DNA from: Sporolactobacillus sp. THM19-2
GTDB taxonomy: Bacteria; Bacillota; Bacilli; Bacillales; Sporolactobacillaceae
Assembly (NCBI RefSeq): GCF_004153195.1
Contig: NZ_SEMC01000007.1
Span: 1 to 64,000 of the forward strand
Length of the DNA stretch: 64,000 nt
Reading direction: 5' to 3'
The notes under the pieces are model-generated. The model ran no database searches and was not told the origin of the DNA. It saw only the letters and a list, made by a program, of their open reading frames with translations. Of the stretch, positions 1 through 8,939 are shown in pieces (positions within the stretch are counted from its first letter, which is position 1; each line of letters begins with the position of its first letter). Position numbers and translations under genes: made by a program.

Positions 1-124
1 GGCCTTAATCTTTTTATTGAAGTGGAACGTTGATTCCTTTACACTGGACATATGAGGAGCCCCCTGTATGTTTGGTTTCGCTTAACTTAATCATACAAGG
101 AATGAGCTCCTTTTTCATTTCCTT

Positions 125-152
125 TTTTCACTTTTCAGGTGAAAAGTGAAAA
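125..152. repeat. perfect 12-bp inverted repeat upstream of the first gene
   Basis: The arms TTTTCACTTTTC (125-136) and GAAAAGTGAAAA (141-152) are exact reverse complements around a 4-base loop (AGGT). There is no T-run after the hairpin on either strand, so it does not look like a terminator. It lies 73 bases before the start of the O-antigen-ligase-like gene and could be a protein-binding operator or an mRNA leader hairpin. Bases 1-124 show no gene that I can support. Confidence 0.5.
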
Positions 153-225
153 TCGCTGTAAACCTTGGTGGCTCAACGACAAGCAAAGTTCATACCGCGG
201 GCCATGAATATTCTAGGATCAATAT

Positions 226-1281
226 ATGGATTTTCTTTCAACCCTGATCCTGACCGGATACCTCGGTATCTATCTGTGTCTGCTTCAGCAGCCGGTCCGC
301 TTTCCCCTCAGGCGATTTGTCTGGATCACCATTTTCGGCGGCGTGTATCTGTTTGTTTCCGATCATCTGTTCAGATTCTTCTCATTTGACTCACCGGTCG
401 GTCGTGCGATGGCCCTGATGATCGGTCAGCAGCCGTTTGGTTATTCCGGTCAGGGGCGTCTGATGGGTTCGGCCTTCAATCCGAATTATGCCTGTTATCT
501 GCTGATTCTTGCGCTCGCCTTTCTGTCGGTGGAACTGCTGAATGCTGTGAGGACGGGTCACCGGCGCACGATGCTGCTTTCTCTTGCGCTCCTCCCGATT
601 CTTGACTTGGCGATTTATGAAACCGAATCCCGCGCCGGAATCGTCATCATGATTCTGATTCACCTGCTGTTTCTCTTCAAACTCAGCAGGCGCGTATTTG
701 TTCCTGTTCTGACTCTGAGCGTCCTTGCTGCACCCTTTGTCTATCAATGGATGCCGCGGACCGGCAGCACGGAACTTTCCTTCGACAAGAGAGTAGCGAT
801 CTGGAAAAACAGTCTGCATATCTTTTTTGACAACCCGCTGTTCGGGACCACCTCTTTTGGTTTCAGAGAAGATTACATCGCGCTGACCGGACGGATGATT
901 CCCCATGCACACGACCTGTTTCTCGCTGTACTTTCCACTTCCGGAATGTTCTGCTTTTTATTTTTTATTGCTGTTGTCGGCGTCAGCGTGTACAATTTAA
1001 TCAGGCTGCAACGTTCATCGTCCGGAAGGAGTTACACCGCAGAGCTTTTCCTTTTTGCTCTGCCGACACTGATTTTATATGGACTGATGGATTTTCCGCT
1101 GTCGTCACCGCAGATTATGATCATCGTCCTTGCGATGACCGGTTACTGGATCCGGTATACCGCGCGTGTCCGCCATCTGGTCGACATGCGTCATCCTCTG
1201 CGCCTAATTCTCCGGAGGCATCTGACGCGGAGAAGACGAAAAGAAGCGACATCGGTCGAATCATTTAAGAACCTGCTTTAA
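226..1281 (+). CDS. O-antigen ligase/polymerase-like membrane protein
   Basis: A 351-residue polytopic membrane protein made mostly of hydrophobic segments (roughly residues 5-25, 30-50, 80-105, 115-160, 165-185, 240-265 and 280-305), ending in a basic, arginine-rich cytoplasmic tail (about 315-345). Two local signatures fit the Wzy_C/O-antigen ligase family: an FNPNYACYLL stretch in the first half and HAHDLFLAVLSTSG in the second, at the place where the family has its conserved HNxFL-type segment. Family members join or polymerise lipid-linked glycans on the outer membrane face. An AGGA site lies 7 bases before the ATG. It stands alone before proC, with no glycan cluster visible, so the substrate is unknown. 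The length is short for a full ligase (usually 400 or more). Confidence 0.65.
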   Translation: MDFLSTLILTGYLGIYLCLLQQPVRFPLRRFVWITIFGGVYLFVSDHLFRFFSFDSPVGRAMALMIGQQPFGYSGQGRLMGSAFNPNYACYLLILALAFLSVELLNAVRTGHRRTMLLSLALLPILDLAIYETESRAGIVIMILIHLLFLFKLSRRVFVPVLTLSVLAAPFVYQWMPRTGSTELSFDKRVAIWKNSLHIFFDNPLFGTTSFGFREDYIALTGRMIPHAHDLFLAVLSTSGMFCFLFFIAVVGVSVYNLIRLQRSSSGRSYTAELFLFALPTLILYGLMDFPLSSPQIMIIVLAMTGYWIRYTARVRHLVDMRHPLRLILRRHLTRRRRKEATSVESFKNLL

Positions 1282-1322
1282 GCGGATGTCCGTACGCAGC
1301 CGAAATGAGGAGGTTTACGTAC

Positions 1323-2147
1323 ATGCTGAATAAAGTGACATTTATCGGCGCGGGAGAACTTGCAGAATCACTTTTGAAAGGTTTTCTCACAAAAAAAATA
1401 ATTAAAGCGGACCAGGTGTGGATGACTAACCGGTCGAATAAAGAGCGCCTGCACGATCTGGAACATACATACCCTGTTCATACCACACAGGACAAGAAAA
1501 AAGCACTTGACGGCGCTGATACCGTTATTTTTGCTTTTCGACCCGGAGATACAAAAGAAGCCCTGGCTGAAATCAGAGAGAGTCTTCATGAAAATCAGCT
1601 GATCGTCTCCCTGATGGTCGGCGTACCCACCGATTTCATCTGTAACGCCACTGGAAAAAAGCTGGCGGTTGTCCGCGTCATGCCGAATACATCTGCTTCG
1701 ATCGGCCTGTCGGCAACCGGTATGGCAGCCGGGCGCTATGTCGGAGCGGCACAGCTCAGCCTCGCAAGGGAGCTTTTCGAAACCGTCGGCAGTGTGACCG
1801 TCGTGGAAGAAGAGCGAATCGATGTGATTGCCGGCCTGTCAGGGAGCGGACCTGCTTACCTGTATTACCTTGCCGGAGCCATGCAGGAGGCGGGAGTTAA
1901 AGAAGGGCTTGCCCCGGAGGACTCCGCCCGGCTTGTTCTGCAGACCCTGAAGGGAGCGGTCAGCCTGCTTGAGCAGTCTGGAAAAAAGGCCGATGACCTG
2001 CTGCGTGCGGTTGCGACGCCTGGAGGAACGACTCAGGCCGGTATTGATACATTGGACCGTCATCACGTCAGCGAATCCGTCAGCGCTTGCATTCATCAGG
2101 CGATCCTCCGTGCTGGAGAAATGAGCGGACCGTTTCAGAAAAAATGA
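1323..2147 (+). CDS. proC: pyrroline-5-carboxylate reductase
   Basis: Catalyses the last step of proline synthesis, NAD(P)H-dependent reduction of pyrroline-5-carboxylate in the cytoplasm. The 274-residue length is normal. The N-terminal Rossmann nucleotide site reads FIGAGELAESL, followed by VRVMPNTSASIG, the conserved GLSGSGPAYLYY segment and the dimerisation/active-site signature ATPGGTTQAGI near the C-terminus. I chose the ATG at 1323 over the in-frame ATG at 1305 because AGGAGG (1308-1313) lies 9 bases before it and overlaps the upstream candidate. No proA/proB neighbours are present, so this is a stand-alone gene; a ComER-like paralogue role cannot be excluded, but the motifs are those of an active reductase. 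Confidence 0.93.
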   Translation: MLNKVTFIGAGELAESLLKGFLTKKIIKADQVWMTNRSNKERLHDLEHTYPVHTTQDKKKALDGADTVIFAFRPGDTKEALAEIRESLHENQLIVSLMVGVPTDFICNATGKKLAVVRVMPNTSASIGLSATGMAAGRYVGAAQLSLARELFETVGSVTVVEEERIDVIAGLSGSGPAYLYYLAGAMQEAGVKEGLAPEDSARLVLQTLKGAVSLLEQSGKKADDLLRAVATPGGTTQAGIDTLDRHHVSESVSACIHQAILRAGEMSGPFQKK

Positions 2148-2226
2148 ACAATGTCAGATTTCCGGCCTGTTTTTCTGTTTTATCATAGAAAAAGTAAAAA
2201 GTATGTAAGATTAGTTTACAAAACAA

Positions 2227-2254
2227 TTGAATGCTTATCGCGGAATGCTATGAT
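2227..2254 (+). promoter_or_regulatory. sigma-A type promoter of the candidate small RNA
   Basis: TTGAAT (2227-2232) and TATGAT (2249-2254) are separated by 16 bases, each box with one mismatch to consensus. Transcription would begin near 2261, well downstream of proC and 250 bases before the GH92 gene, and would run into the terminator at 2344-2393. Confidence 0.5.
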
Positions 2255-2260
2255 AAATGA

Positions 2261-2393
2261 GTAAGCTTTAACACACCTTCTGTTGCAGTTAACCTTAAGT
2301 TGAGATGTTCGATCTTGATTTAGGAAACCATCATTTACTCGTTTGCGATAGAGTGCTCACCGGCATTCTTATCGCATATTTTTTTGTCTTTTT
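2261..2393 (+). ncRNA. candidate small regulatory RNA, about 130 nt
   Basis: The 365-base gap between proC and the GH92 gene contains a promoter, a folded segment and a terminator but no open frame. Bases 2296-2306 and 2312-2322 form an 11-bp hairpin with a 5-base loop that uses three G-U pairs; such pairs fold as RNA but are not symmetric as DNA, which favours an RNA over an operator. A single-stranded pyrimidine-rich stretch (2271-2283) precedes it. It matches no riboswitch family I can name. It could be an independent sRNA or an attenuated leader of the GH92 gene; the strong terminator before the next promoter region favours an independent RNA. Confidence 0.45.
2344..2393 (+). terminator. 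strong rho-independent terminator
   Basis: TGCGATA-GAGTGC pairs with GCATTC-TATCGCA with one bulged T (stem 2344-2376), followed by a T-rich tract (2377-2393). It ends the candidate small RNA and separates proC from the GH92 gene. Confidence 0.8.
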
Positions 2394-2512
2394 ATAAAAC
2401 AAAAGCCTGTTTCCGGCAAGTCACAGGCGTCACAGGTGTCTAGTTTTTCTGAACCTTATTCCCGCAAAAATTTTACACTTTCTTTATAGTCGAACCAAAG
2501 AGGTGCCCGGAT

Positions 2513-5500
2513 ATGTCAGAAAAATATACAACCAAAATTTTTACCGGATTACTCTGTCTGGTTCTGATTCTGCCTTTTGTCCCGCAGCCATTGATGCCGA
2601 AAGCGCATGCACGGTCTGCGTCCGGAGATTTCTTTACATCATTCGAACAATGGGACCCGGTTCCCGACTGGAAAAGCAGTGCAGAGGCCGGTTCAGGCGG
2701 AAAGAAACTTTCATCCGGAATCACATCCTCATCCGGCGGTCATAAATTAAACACGATGCGTACAGTGGCCGCGCCCGGCCCGGTGAATCTTTATGCCTCA
2801 CCGAAGCAGGCCGGCTGGACGGGCAAACGGGCCCTCAGCTATTCCGGTACCGTTTCAGGGAACTCAGACAGTTATGCAGTCAACAGGCTGTTCCGTGTCA
2901 AAATACCTGTCCACAAAGACACACGCCTGTCTTATTACGTTGCCCCGGTTTCCAGGGAGAAAAACAAGATGTCCCCTGTATCCGGTTATGTCGCTGTCGA
3001 TCTTGCTTTTTCCGACGGAACCTATCTGCATCAGATCAGCCGGGCGGTGGATCAGGACGGGATCAGAATGACGGCTTCCGCCCAGGGAGCTTCGCGGACG
3101 CTGAAGACGGGTCAGTGGAATTACAAAGATGTGGATATCGGCAAGGTGGCCAAGGGGAAAACCATCACACGGATTCTGCTCGCCTACCATGCGCCGAAAG
3201 CCGACGTCTCTTTCAGCGGAGCAGTTGATGATATACGTATTGAAAATACCGGAGATCAATCATCTGATAAAGAACCCGTTGATTATGTGAACATCCTCAG
3301 GGGCACCCAGTCCAACCCTGCCGCGCCTGAAGGAGAGACGGTGCCGCTTGTCGGCGTTCCCAACGGCTTTTCCTACTGGTCTCCGGCCATTAACAGCAGT
3401 TCTGCCAGTCATTTCTATCCGTACCGGGAAAACAATAATCCTGATAATCTGCCTGAAATTCAATCCTTTTCCCTCGGGCACTCGCCGAACAGTCGAACGT
3501 CGGACAGACAGTCTTTTCAGGTCATGCCCTCCGGTTTTCATGGGACCCCTTCGGCAAGCCGCCTGAACCGGGGACTCGCCTTTCACCGGGAGGATGAGGA
3601 TGCGGCCCCTGATCACTATCGTGTCACCTTTACAAATGGTCTGAAAGCAGAGATGGCTGCGGACAGCCACTCAGCTATCTTCCACTTTACCTTTAACGGC
3701 AGAGACGGCAATCTGATTTTTGATCATCTGACCAACGATGGAAAACTGACACTTAACGCGAGAGATGGAACCCTCGAAGGCTTCTCTGACGACAGATCCT
3801 CAGACACCGATCAGGGGCGGCGACTTTATTTTTATGCCACCGTCGACCGGCCGGTCATCGACTGGTCAAAACTGTCCGGCGAAAACCGGGATCATATGAC
3901 CGCTTTCTATAAATTCGATACGTCCAAAAACAAGTCTGTGACCCTGAAAGTTGCCGTTTCTCTCATCAGTATCGATCAGGCAAAGAAAAATCTGGAACTT
4001 GAACTTGGTGGTAAAACCCGTTTCGCGGATGTCAGTAAACGGGCACGGTCTGCCTGGAACCGCAGGCTGAGTAAAGTCAGCCTGCCGGGGGCAGGAGACG
4101 CGCAGAAAACCACCTTTTACTCAAGCCTGTACCGCCTCTATCTGTATCCGAATGCCGGATATGAAAATACCGGTTCAAAGAAAAAACCGGATGATCGTTA
4201 CGCGGCGCCTGAAGAAGCGACTCATGCCGAAAACAGTGCCGTTAAAACCGGCGCCCCCATCCACAAGGGGCGTAATTATGTGAACAGTGATTTTGCCTTC
4301 AGTGCCCAGACGGCCTGGCCGGCTTATATCTTTCTCGAGCCAGAGCTGACCGGTCGGCTGATCAACGGGATGCTGCTCAATAAAGGGGCGAGCGGTGATA
4401 TACTGAATGGTCCTTCAGCGGCTTATGCGGCACTCGCCCTCGCTGATGCGGCGGTGAAAGATGTCCCCGGCCTCCAAACAGATCAGCTGTACAAGCGCCT
4501 CGCCAGATACGCTTCTGTATCCGGGCCGGCCGGGCAGCAGACAGATCGCGTGATTCTCCAGAGTGACGCCGCCAGGAAAAATGAAACACTTGATGACGCG
4601 CTGGCAGCGAAAATCAGTGATTTTGCCATGGGCAGTCTGGCTGAGAAACTTGCCGCTGATCAGCCGTCCAATCGTGCCCTTATGGATGACAGCCGCTATT
4701 TTCTAAAACGTTCCGCAGACTATGTCCATCTGCTGGATCCATCCGCGATGAAAAAAGATCCAGGCAGATCATCAGATGACGTCTCTCTGCCCTATATTCA
4801 TGATCCCGGTCAGCAGGCCTTTAATGTGCCGCAGGACGGTCAGGGCCTGGCAAATCTTTACGGCGGAAGAAAGGCACTGCAGGAGAAACTGGACGATTTC
4901 TTCACGGCATCGCCGGATGAAGAAGCCCTGAAGAAGCCTGAAGCAACGCTCGCGGCTGCAGGACAACTCGGCCGCTTTGTATTCGACACACCTGCTTCCG
5001 CCGGTACCCCGTATATGTATGCCTTCACCGGTACACCATGGAAGACGCAGGCGGCCGTCAGGAAAATAATGAACCGGTTTTACACCGGAGAAAGTATTGG
5101 AGGAGGATTTCTCGGTAAAGATACCGGAGCCATGCTTTCCGGGTTCTACTTATTCAGCGCGGCAGGATTCTTCCCGCTGCAGAAAGGGACGGACAACTAT
5201 GTACTTGGTGCCCCATATTTTAAACATATGATTCTGCATCTGCCCGGCGGTCGTGATCTGGTGATTAACGCACCGGAGCTCAGTAATAAAAACAAATATG
5301 TCCAGGCGGTGAGGTTCAACGGTGCAGCGATAGAGCAGACGTCCCTATCTCATGACCTGCTGAAAAGCGGCGGCATTCTGACATTTGACATGGGATCTGC
5401 ACCTTCAGACTGGGGCCGCTCTGCAGGCGATCTGCCGGATTCACTGACACCTCTGTCAACAGATGGTTCATCCATCTACTCTGCAGCACTGACCGACCTC

Positions 5501-6169
5501 ACAGGCCAAAAAGCAGAAATTACCGCTCCGGATGCTACCGATGTCCGTCATCTGACTGACAATCTCTCGGGGACGGCTGCCACATTCCCTGACCCTGTAG
5601 TATCGGTGGATGTCCAGTTCCGTTCATTAAGCAACCGGGTTAAAATGTACACTCTGACCTCATCTTCCAGCGGGAGAAGCAGCGATCCAAAGAGCTGGCG
5701 CCTGCTCGGCTCAAACGATGGCGTTCACTGGGATACACTGGATACGCGCTCTGACGAATCTTTCGCCTGGAGGTCGATGACCCGCGCCTTCACCATTAAA
5801 AATCCGAAGGCCTACGCATCCTATCGTCTGGAGATCAGCAGCAAAAGCGGCAAGGGTCCGCTTGCTGTCGGCGAGTATCAGTTGCTGGGATACACGGGCA
5901 TCGATTCCGGATTTGACGTGATGCGCCATAGCCTGATGAAACAATTTGAGAAGGACAGCCTTTCCGAATCGGAGACCGCATCCTTGTCCTATGCCCTGAA
6001 CCAGGCGCAGCAGGCCTTTAAAAGCGGAAATCTTTCGGCATCTGTCTATTATCTGCAGACATACGTTCAAATGATCCATTCAGATTCATTTAATACGGAT
6101 GCCCCGGATCAGGCTCGGAAACAACTGTCGGCCGATGCCCATGCGATCGTCAATCTCCTGTCTGACTGA
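2513..6169 (+). CDS. secreted GH92-type alpha-mannosidase-like glycosidase with FIMAH tail
   Basis: A 1218-residue exported protein. The signal peptide (about residues 1-34) ends AKAHA before the mature chain. The N-terminal half is beta-rich; from about residue 500 the protein follows the GH92 (alpha-mannosidase family) plan, with the late signature SGFYLFSAAGFFPL then NYVLGAPYF near residues 870-900. A discoidin-like segment (LLGSNDGVHWDTL, about 1060-1120) and a helical C-terminal region (about 1128-1216) resembling the FIMAH domain of Bacillus exoenzymes follow. The usual GNDD acidic motif before the signature reads GKDTGAM here, so one expected acidic residue seems replaced. No LPXTG anchor is visible. 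An AGAGGTG site precedes the ATG. Likely trims mannose-containing glycans outside the cell; activity is uncertain. Confidence 0.75.
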   Translation: MSEKYTTKIFTGLLCLVLILPFVPQPLMPKAHARSASGDFFTSFEQWDPVPDWKSSAEAGSGGKKLSSGITSSSGGHKLNTMRTVAAPGPVNLYASPKQAGWTGKRALSYSGTVSGNSDSYAVNRLFRVKIPVHKDTRLSYYVAPVSREKNKMSPVSGYVAVDLAFSDGTYLHQISRAVDQDGIRMTASAQGASRTLKTGQWNYKDVDIGKVAKGKTITRILLAYHAPKADVSFSGAVDDIRIENTGDQSSDKEPVDYVNILRGTQSNPAAPEGETVPLVGVPNGFSYWSPAINSSSASHFYPYRENNNPDNLPEIQSFSLGHSPNSRTSDRQSFQVMPSGFHGTPSASRLNRGLAFHREDEDAAPDHYRVTFTNGLKAEMAADSHSAIFHFTFNGRDGNLIFDHLTNDGKLTLNARDGTLEGFSDDRSSDTDQGRRLYFYATVDRPVIDWSKLSGENRDHMTAFYKFDTSKNKSVTLKVAVSLISIDQAKKNLELELGGKTRFADVSKRARSAWNRRLSKVSLPGAGDAQKTTFYSSLYRLYLYPNAGYENTGSKKKPDDRYAAPEEATHAENSAVKTGAPIHKGRNYVNSDFAFSAQTAWPAYIFLEPELTGRLINGMLLNKGASGDILNGPSAAYAALALADAAVKDVPGLQTDQLYKRLARYASVSGPAGQQTDRVILQSDAARKNETLDDALAAKISDFAMGSLAEKLAADQPSNRALMDDSRYFLKRSADYVHLLDPSAMKKDPGRSSDDVSLPYIHDPGQQAFNVPQDGQGLANLYGGRKALQEKLDDFFTASPDEEALKKPEATLAAAGQLGRFVFDTPASAGTPYMYAFTGTPWKTQAAVRKIMNRFYTGESIGGGFLGKDTGAMLSGFYLFSAAGFFPLQKGTDNYVLGAPYFKHMILHLPGGRDLVINAPELSNKNKYVQAVRFNGAAIEQTSLSHDLLKSGGILTFDMGSAPSDWGRSAGDLPDSLTPLSTDGSSIYSAALTDLTGQKAEITAPDATDVRHLTDNLSGTAATFPDPVVSVDVQFRSLSNRVKMYTLTSSSSGRSSDPKSWRLLGSNDGVHWDTLDTRSDESFAWRSMTRAFTIKNPKAYASYRLEISSKSGKGPLAVGEYQLLGYTGIDSGFDVMRHSLMKQFEKDSLSESETASLSYALNQAQQAFKSGNLSASVYYLQTYVQMIHSDSFNTDAPDQARKQLSADAHAIVNLLSD

Positions 6170-6218
6170 ATACTGACCGGCAGCACGTTCACTTAACGTA
6201 AAGGGGTCCTTACGGGTA

Positions 6219-6719
6219 ATGAAAAATATCCATTTTCGACTGGCAACAAAAAATGACCTTCCTGACCTTGTCGCGATATACAATTCAACCATACCCGGAC
6301 GGATGGTGACGGCAGATACGCAGGAAATCAGTGTTGAAGACCGAAAGCCATGGCTTGAAGCACATCTTGCGGATCCTCGGCATCCACTGTGGGTTGCCGA
6401 GCGGGAGGGGATGATCTGCGGATGGCTGAGTCTGGAGCCGTTTTATGGACGCCCGGCCTACCACGCGACGGCTGAAATCAGTATTTATATTCACGAAAGC
6501 TGCCGGCATCAGGGCATCGGATCATTACTCATCCGCAAAGCCATGAGCTGCTGCGGCAGTCTGGGCATCAGCACCCTTCTTGCCTTTATCTTCGCTCATA
6601 ACGAACCAAGCCTGCGTCTCTTTGAACATTTCAGTTTTGAAAGGTGGGGGTTTCTGCCGCGTGTTGCCGAACTGGACGGCAGACAGCGCGATCTGGTGAT
6701 CCTGGGCAGGCGGCTTTGA
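6219..6719 (+). CDS. GNAT-family N-acetyltransferase (PAT/phosphinothricin-type)
   Basis: A 166-residue cytoplasmic acetyltransferase. It begins FRLATKNDLPDLVAIYN, typical of the phosphinothricin/methionine-sulfoximine acetyltransferase branch. The acetyl-CoA pyrophosphate loop is RHQGIGSLL (about residues 91-99), preceded by the strand ATAEISIYI and followed by HNEPSLRLFEHFSFERWGF, the usual GNAT C-terminal region. AAGGGGT lies 11 bases before the ATG. Enzymes of this type acetylate small amines or amino-acid analogues; the substrate here is not known. It follows the GH92 gene by 49 bases and may be cotranscribed with it. Confidence 0.8.
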   Translation: MKNIHFRLATKNDLPDLVAIYNSTIPGRMVTADTQEISVEDRKPWLEAHLADPRHPLWVAEREGMICGWLSLEPFYGRPAYHATAEISIYIHESCRHQGIGSLLIRKAMSCCGSLGISTLLAFIFAHNEPSLRLFEHFSFERWGFLPRVAELDGRQRDLVILGRRL

Positions 6720-6861
6720 TCATCGACCCCCGGGAGAAGTACTCCCGCATCACAGCAGAGGCCCCGGCCTCTTCCCCGCAGTTCATGAGGCCGGGACCTC
6801 CGGCGGACTTCCCCCGTCAGGTTATCGCCCATGCCGGCCGGGCACACCCACATATTAAATA

Positions 6862-6893
6862 AACAGGACCGGGTATACCCACCCGGTCCTGTT
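6862..6893. terminator. bidirectional terminator between GNAT gene and murB
   Basis: AACAGGACCGGGT (6862-6874) pairs perfectly with ACCCGGTCCTGTT (6881-6893), a 13-bp stem. It sits between two convergent genes and its distal arm overlaps the murB stop codon. The T-tracts are short on both sides, so part of the effect may come from the long GC-rich stem. Confidence 0.6.
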
Positions 6894-7809
6894 ATTTATC
6901 TTCACCTATGATACGCACTTCTGTCTGAAGATCCACTCCGGACTTTTCCTTAACGGTCTTCTGTACGTAATGAATCAGTTTAATATAGTCGGTCGCGGTC
7001 CCGTGATCGACATTTACCATAAATCCGGCGTGTTTTTGTGATACTTCTACTCCGCCGATTCGTGTACCCTGTAGTCCGCTGTCCTGGATCAGTTTCCCGG
7101 CATAATGCCCCGGCGGTCTCTTAAAGACACTGCCGCAGGACGGATACTCAAGCGGCTGCTTCGATTCCCTGAGATGGGTCAGATGATCCATTTGCTCCCT
7201 GATCTTCTCCTCCTCACCTTTTTCCAGGGTGAAGGTACCCTCCAGTGCGATATAGTCGTGCTTTGAGATGGCACTCTGGCGGTAGCCCATCTCCAGTTGA
7301 TCCCGGTTCAGCTCGATCAGTCGGCCGCTGCGGTCAGCCACGACAGCATGGCTGAGCACGTCCGCCGTCTCACCACCGTAGGCACCTGCATTCATATAAA
7401 GCGCGCCACCTGTTGATCCCGGTATACCACAGGCAAACTCGAGACCTGTCAGATGACAGCGCAGGGCAAAGCGCGACACGTCGATGATCGCCGCACCGCA
7501 CTGGGCGATGATACTGGATCCCTGAAGGCGGATCGCATTCAGTTTCATCGTATGAATGACAATTCCACGGATCCCGCCATCACGAATAATCAGATTTGAT
7601 CCATTACCGAGCACCGTGACCGGAAGCTGATTGACTCCGGCGAAACGGACAATGGCTGAAACTTCTTTATATGTTTTCGGCAGGACAAGGACATCCGCTT
7701 TCCCGCCGGTTTTTGTGAACGTGTAATGGCTGAGTAATTCATCGCACCTGACCCGATCCGGATCATCGATGATATCTGTCAGCCTTTTATATCTGTCACT
7801 TTTTTTCAT
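6892..7809 (-). CDS. murB: UDP-N-acetylenolpyruvoylglucosamine reductase
   Basis: Second committed step of peptidoglycan precursor synthesis: NADPH-dependent reduction of UDP-GlcNAc-enolpyruvate to UDP-MurNAc, with bound FAD, in the cytoplasm. The 305-residue protein shows the FAD-binding segments [17 protein letters not shown] and [20 protein letters not shown], the catalytic serine region [11 protein letters not shown], and the C-terminal QKHAGFMVN strand. The length and the short [11 protein letters not shown] loop fit the type II MurB enzymes of Bacilli. AGAGGC precedes the ATG. It is a single gene, with its own putative promoter upstream. Confidence 0.95.
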   Translation of the reverse strand: MKKSDRYKRLTDIIDDPDRVRCDELLSHYTFTKTGGKADVLVLPKTYKEVSAIVRFAGVNQLPVTVLGNGSNLIIRDGGIRGIVIHTMKLNAIRLQGSSIIAQCGAAIIDVSRFALRCHLTGLEFACGIPGSTGGALYMNAGAYGGETADVLSHAVVADRSGRLIELNRDQLEMGYRQSAISKHDYIALEGTFTLEKGEEEKIREQMDHLTHLRESKQPLEYPSCGSVFKRPPGHYAGKLIQDSGLQGTRIGGVEVSQKHAGFMVNVDHGTATDYIKLIHYVQKTVKEKSGVDLQTEVRIIGEDK

Positions 7810-7860
7810 GATATGCCTCTGCTATTAAATGAGATGAGTGAAAACCTTCCGCAATTATTA

Positions 7861-7889
7861 TTTATGCCATCGAATACGTGATATGTCAA
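7861..7889 (-). promoter_or_regulatory. putative sigma-A promoter of murB
   Basis: Read on the minus strand, TTGACA (7884-7889) is followed after 17 bases by CATAAA (7861-7866). The -35 box is perfect and the -10 box is weak. It lies about 50 bases before the murB start. The rest of the 209-base gap to the diguanylate cyclase gene shows nothing else I can support. Confidence 0.4.
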
Positions 7890-8018
7890 CCGGAGACGGA
7901 GCGGGCGGGTGTCAGGAAAACCTGGCGCCTTTTCCCGGCAACATTTTCTTCATGAACATGAAAACAGACCCGTACAGGATGTCTCTGCCCGGCCCCCCAT
8001 CATGTTGATCATCTGTTT

Positions 8019-8939
8019 TTATTTTGACTCGTGCTTATCCTGATACATCCGGCAGTCTGCCCTTTCAATCAGCTCATCAATGGATTCCCCGTCCTCCGGG
8101 TAAAAGCTGATTCCGATACTGAGCGACAGGTGGATTTCATAGCCGTCCTGCATGATCTTCCTGTGCTTGTTACGCTTAATCCCGTCTATGATTTCATGGT
8201 CATTCTCATCATCATGGATACCGGGCAGCAGCACAACAAACTCATCCCCGCCATAGCGACAGACAATATCATTCTTCCTCGTTGACTGCGTCAGTAGGCT
8301 TGCCACACGGGTCATCACCTTATCTCCTGTATTATGCCCGTACGTATCATTGATTGATTTGAATTCATTCACATCGATAAACATCAGACCAAGCATCCGG
8401 CCGGTTTCCTTCGCCTCATTCAGATATCTGCCGGCATACTTATCAAAAAGTGCCCGATTCGCCACACCGGTCAGGCGGTCATAATAGGCCAGCTTTTTTA
8501 TCACCGCCTCTTTCCGTCTTAGTTCATCATTCAGCCGGGAAAGCTGAGTCACATATTGATGAAGCTGGCTGATTCTGAGAAATTGATGGGTCACATCCGT
8601 AAATTCAAGAAAAATGGCCGGCCCCTCGTGATATGCCACCCGATCCATCTTCAGGTTAACCTTCCGTTCTCTATTGATCAGATGCTTATGCATGGCGGCT
8701 GAAAAAAATGCAGGCGTACCATTATGAATCAAATTCCTGATCGCTTCATGAAAAAAGTTGTTATTCATTTGGGGCAGAACGTCTTCCAGCGGTCTGCCGA
8801 GTGTTTCCGATGCCTGCATGCCCGTTATCTTTTCCATAAATGGATTCCAGCACAGGATTTCCCGGTCATTAGAAAGGATCACAACGCCTTCATTTATGCA
8901 GTGTAAGACTCCCGGCAATACCGAATCCAATGTGATCAT
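8019..8939 (-). CDS. PAS-GGDEF diguanylate cyclase
   Basis: A 306-residue soluble protein that should make cyclic di-GMP from two GTP. Residues about 8-115 form a PAS sensor domain (WNPFMEKITGMQASETLGRP), a short coiled linker follows (about 125-150), then a complete GGDEF domain with the intact active motif GGDEF at 230-234. The product-inhibition I-site RKND lies at 221-224, exactly five residues before GGDEF, so feedback control is likely. No transmembrane segment is present, so the PAS domain senses an internal signal or a partner. The ATG overlaps the stop of the CheC-like gene by 4 bases (ATGA), so the three genes upstream to downstream (receiver, CheC, cyclase) are translationally coupled. 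Confidence 0.9.
   Translation of the reverse strand: MITLDSVLPGVLHCINEGVVILSNDREILCWNPFMEKITGMQASETLGRPLEDVLPQMNNNFFHEAIRNLIHNGTPAFFSAAMHKHLINRERKVNLKMDRVAYHEGPAIFLEFTDVTHQFLRISQLHQYVTQLSRLNDELRRKEAVIKKLAYYDRLTGVANRALFDKYAGRYLNEAKETGRMLGLMFIDVNEFKSINDTYGHNTGDKVMTRVASLLTQSTRKNDIVCRYGGDEFVVLLPGIHDDENDHEIIDGIKRNKHRKIMQDGYEIHLSLSIGISFYPEDGESIDELIERADCRMYQDKHESK

Noticed and set aside
165-389. 74-codon frame at the window start
   Set aside because: Overlaps the start of the O-antigen-ligase-like gene in another frame and has no domain features.
2227-2393. Known metabolite riboswitch controlling the GH92 gene
   Set aside because: No match to known riboswitch consensus sequences, and a strong terminator isolates it from the next gene.
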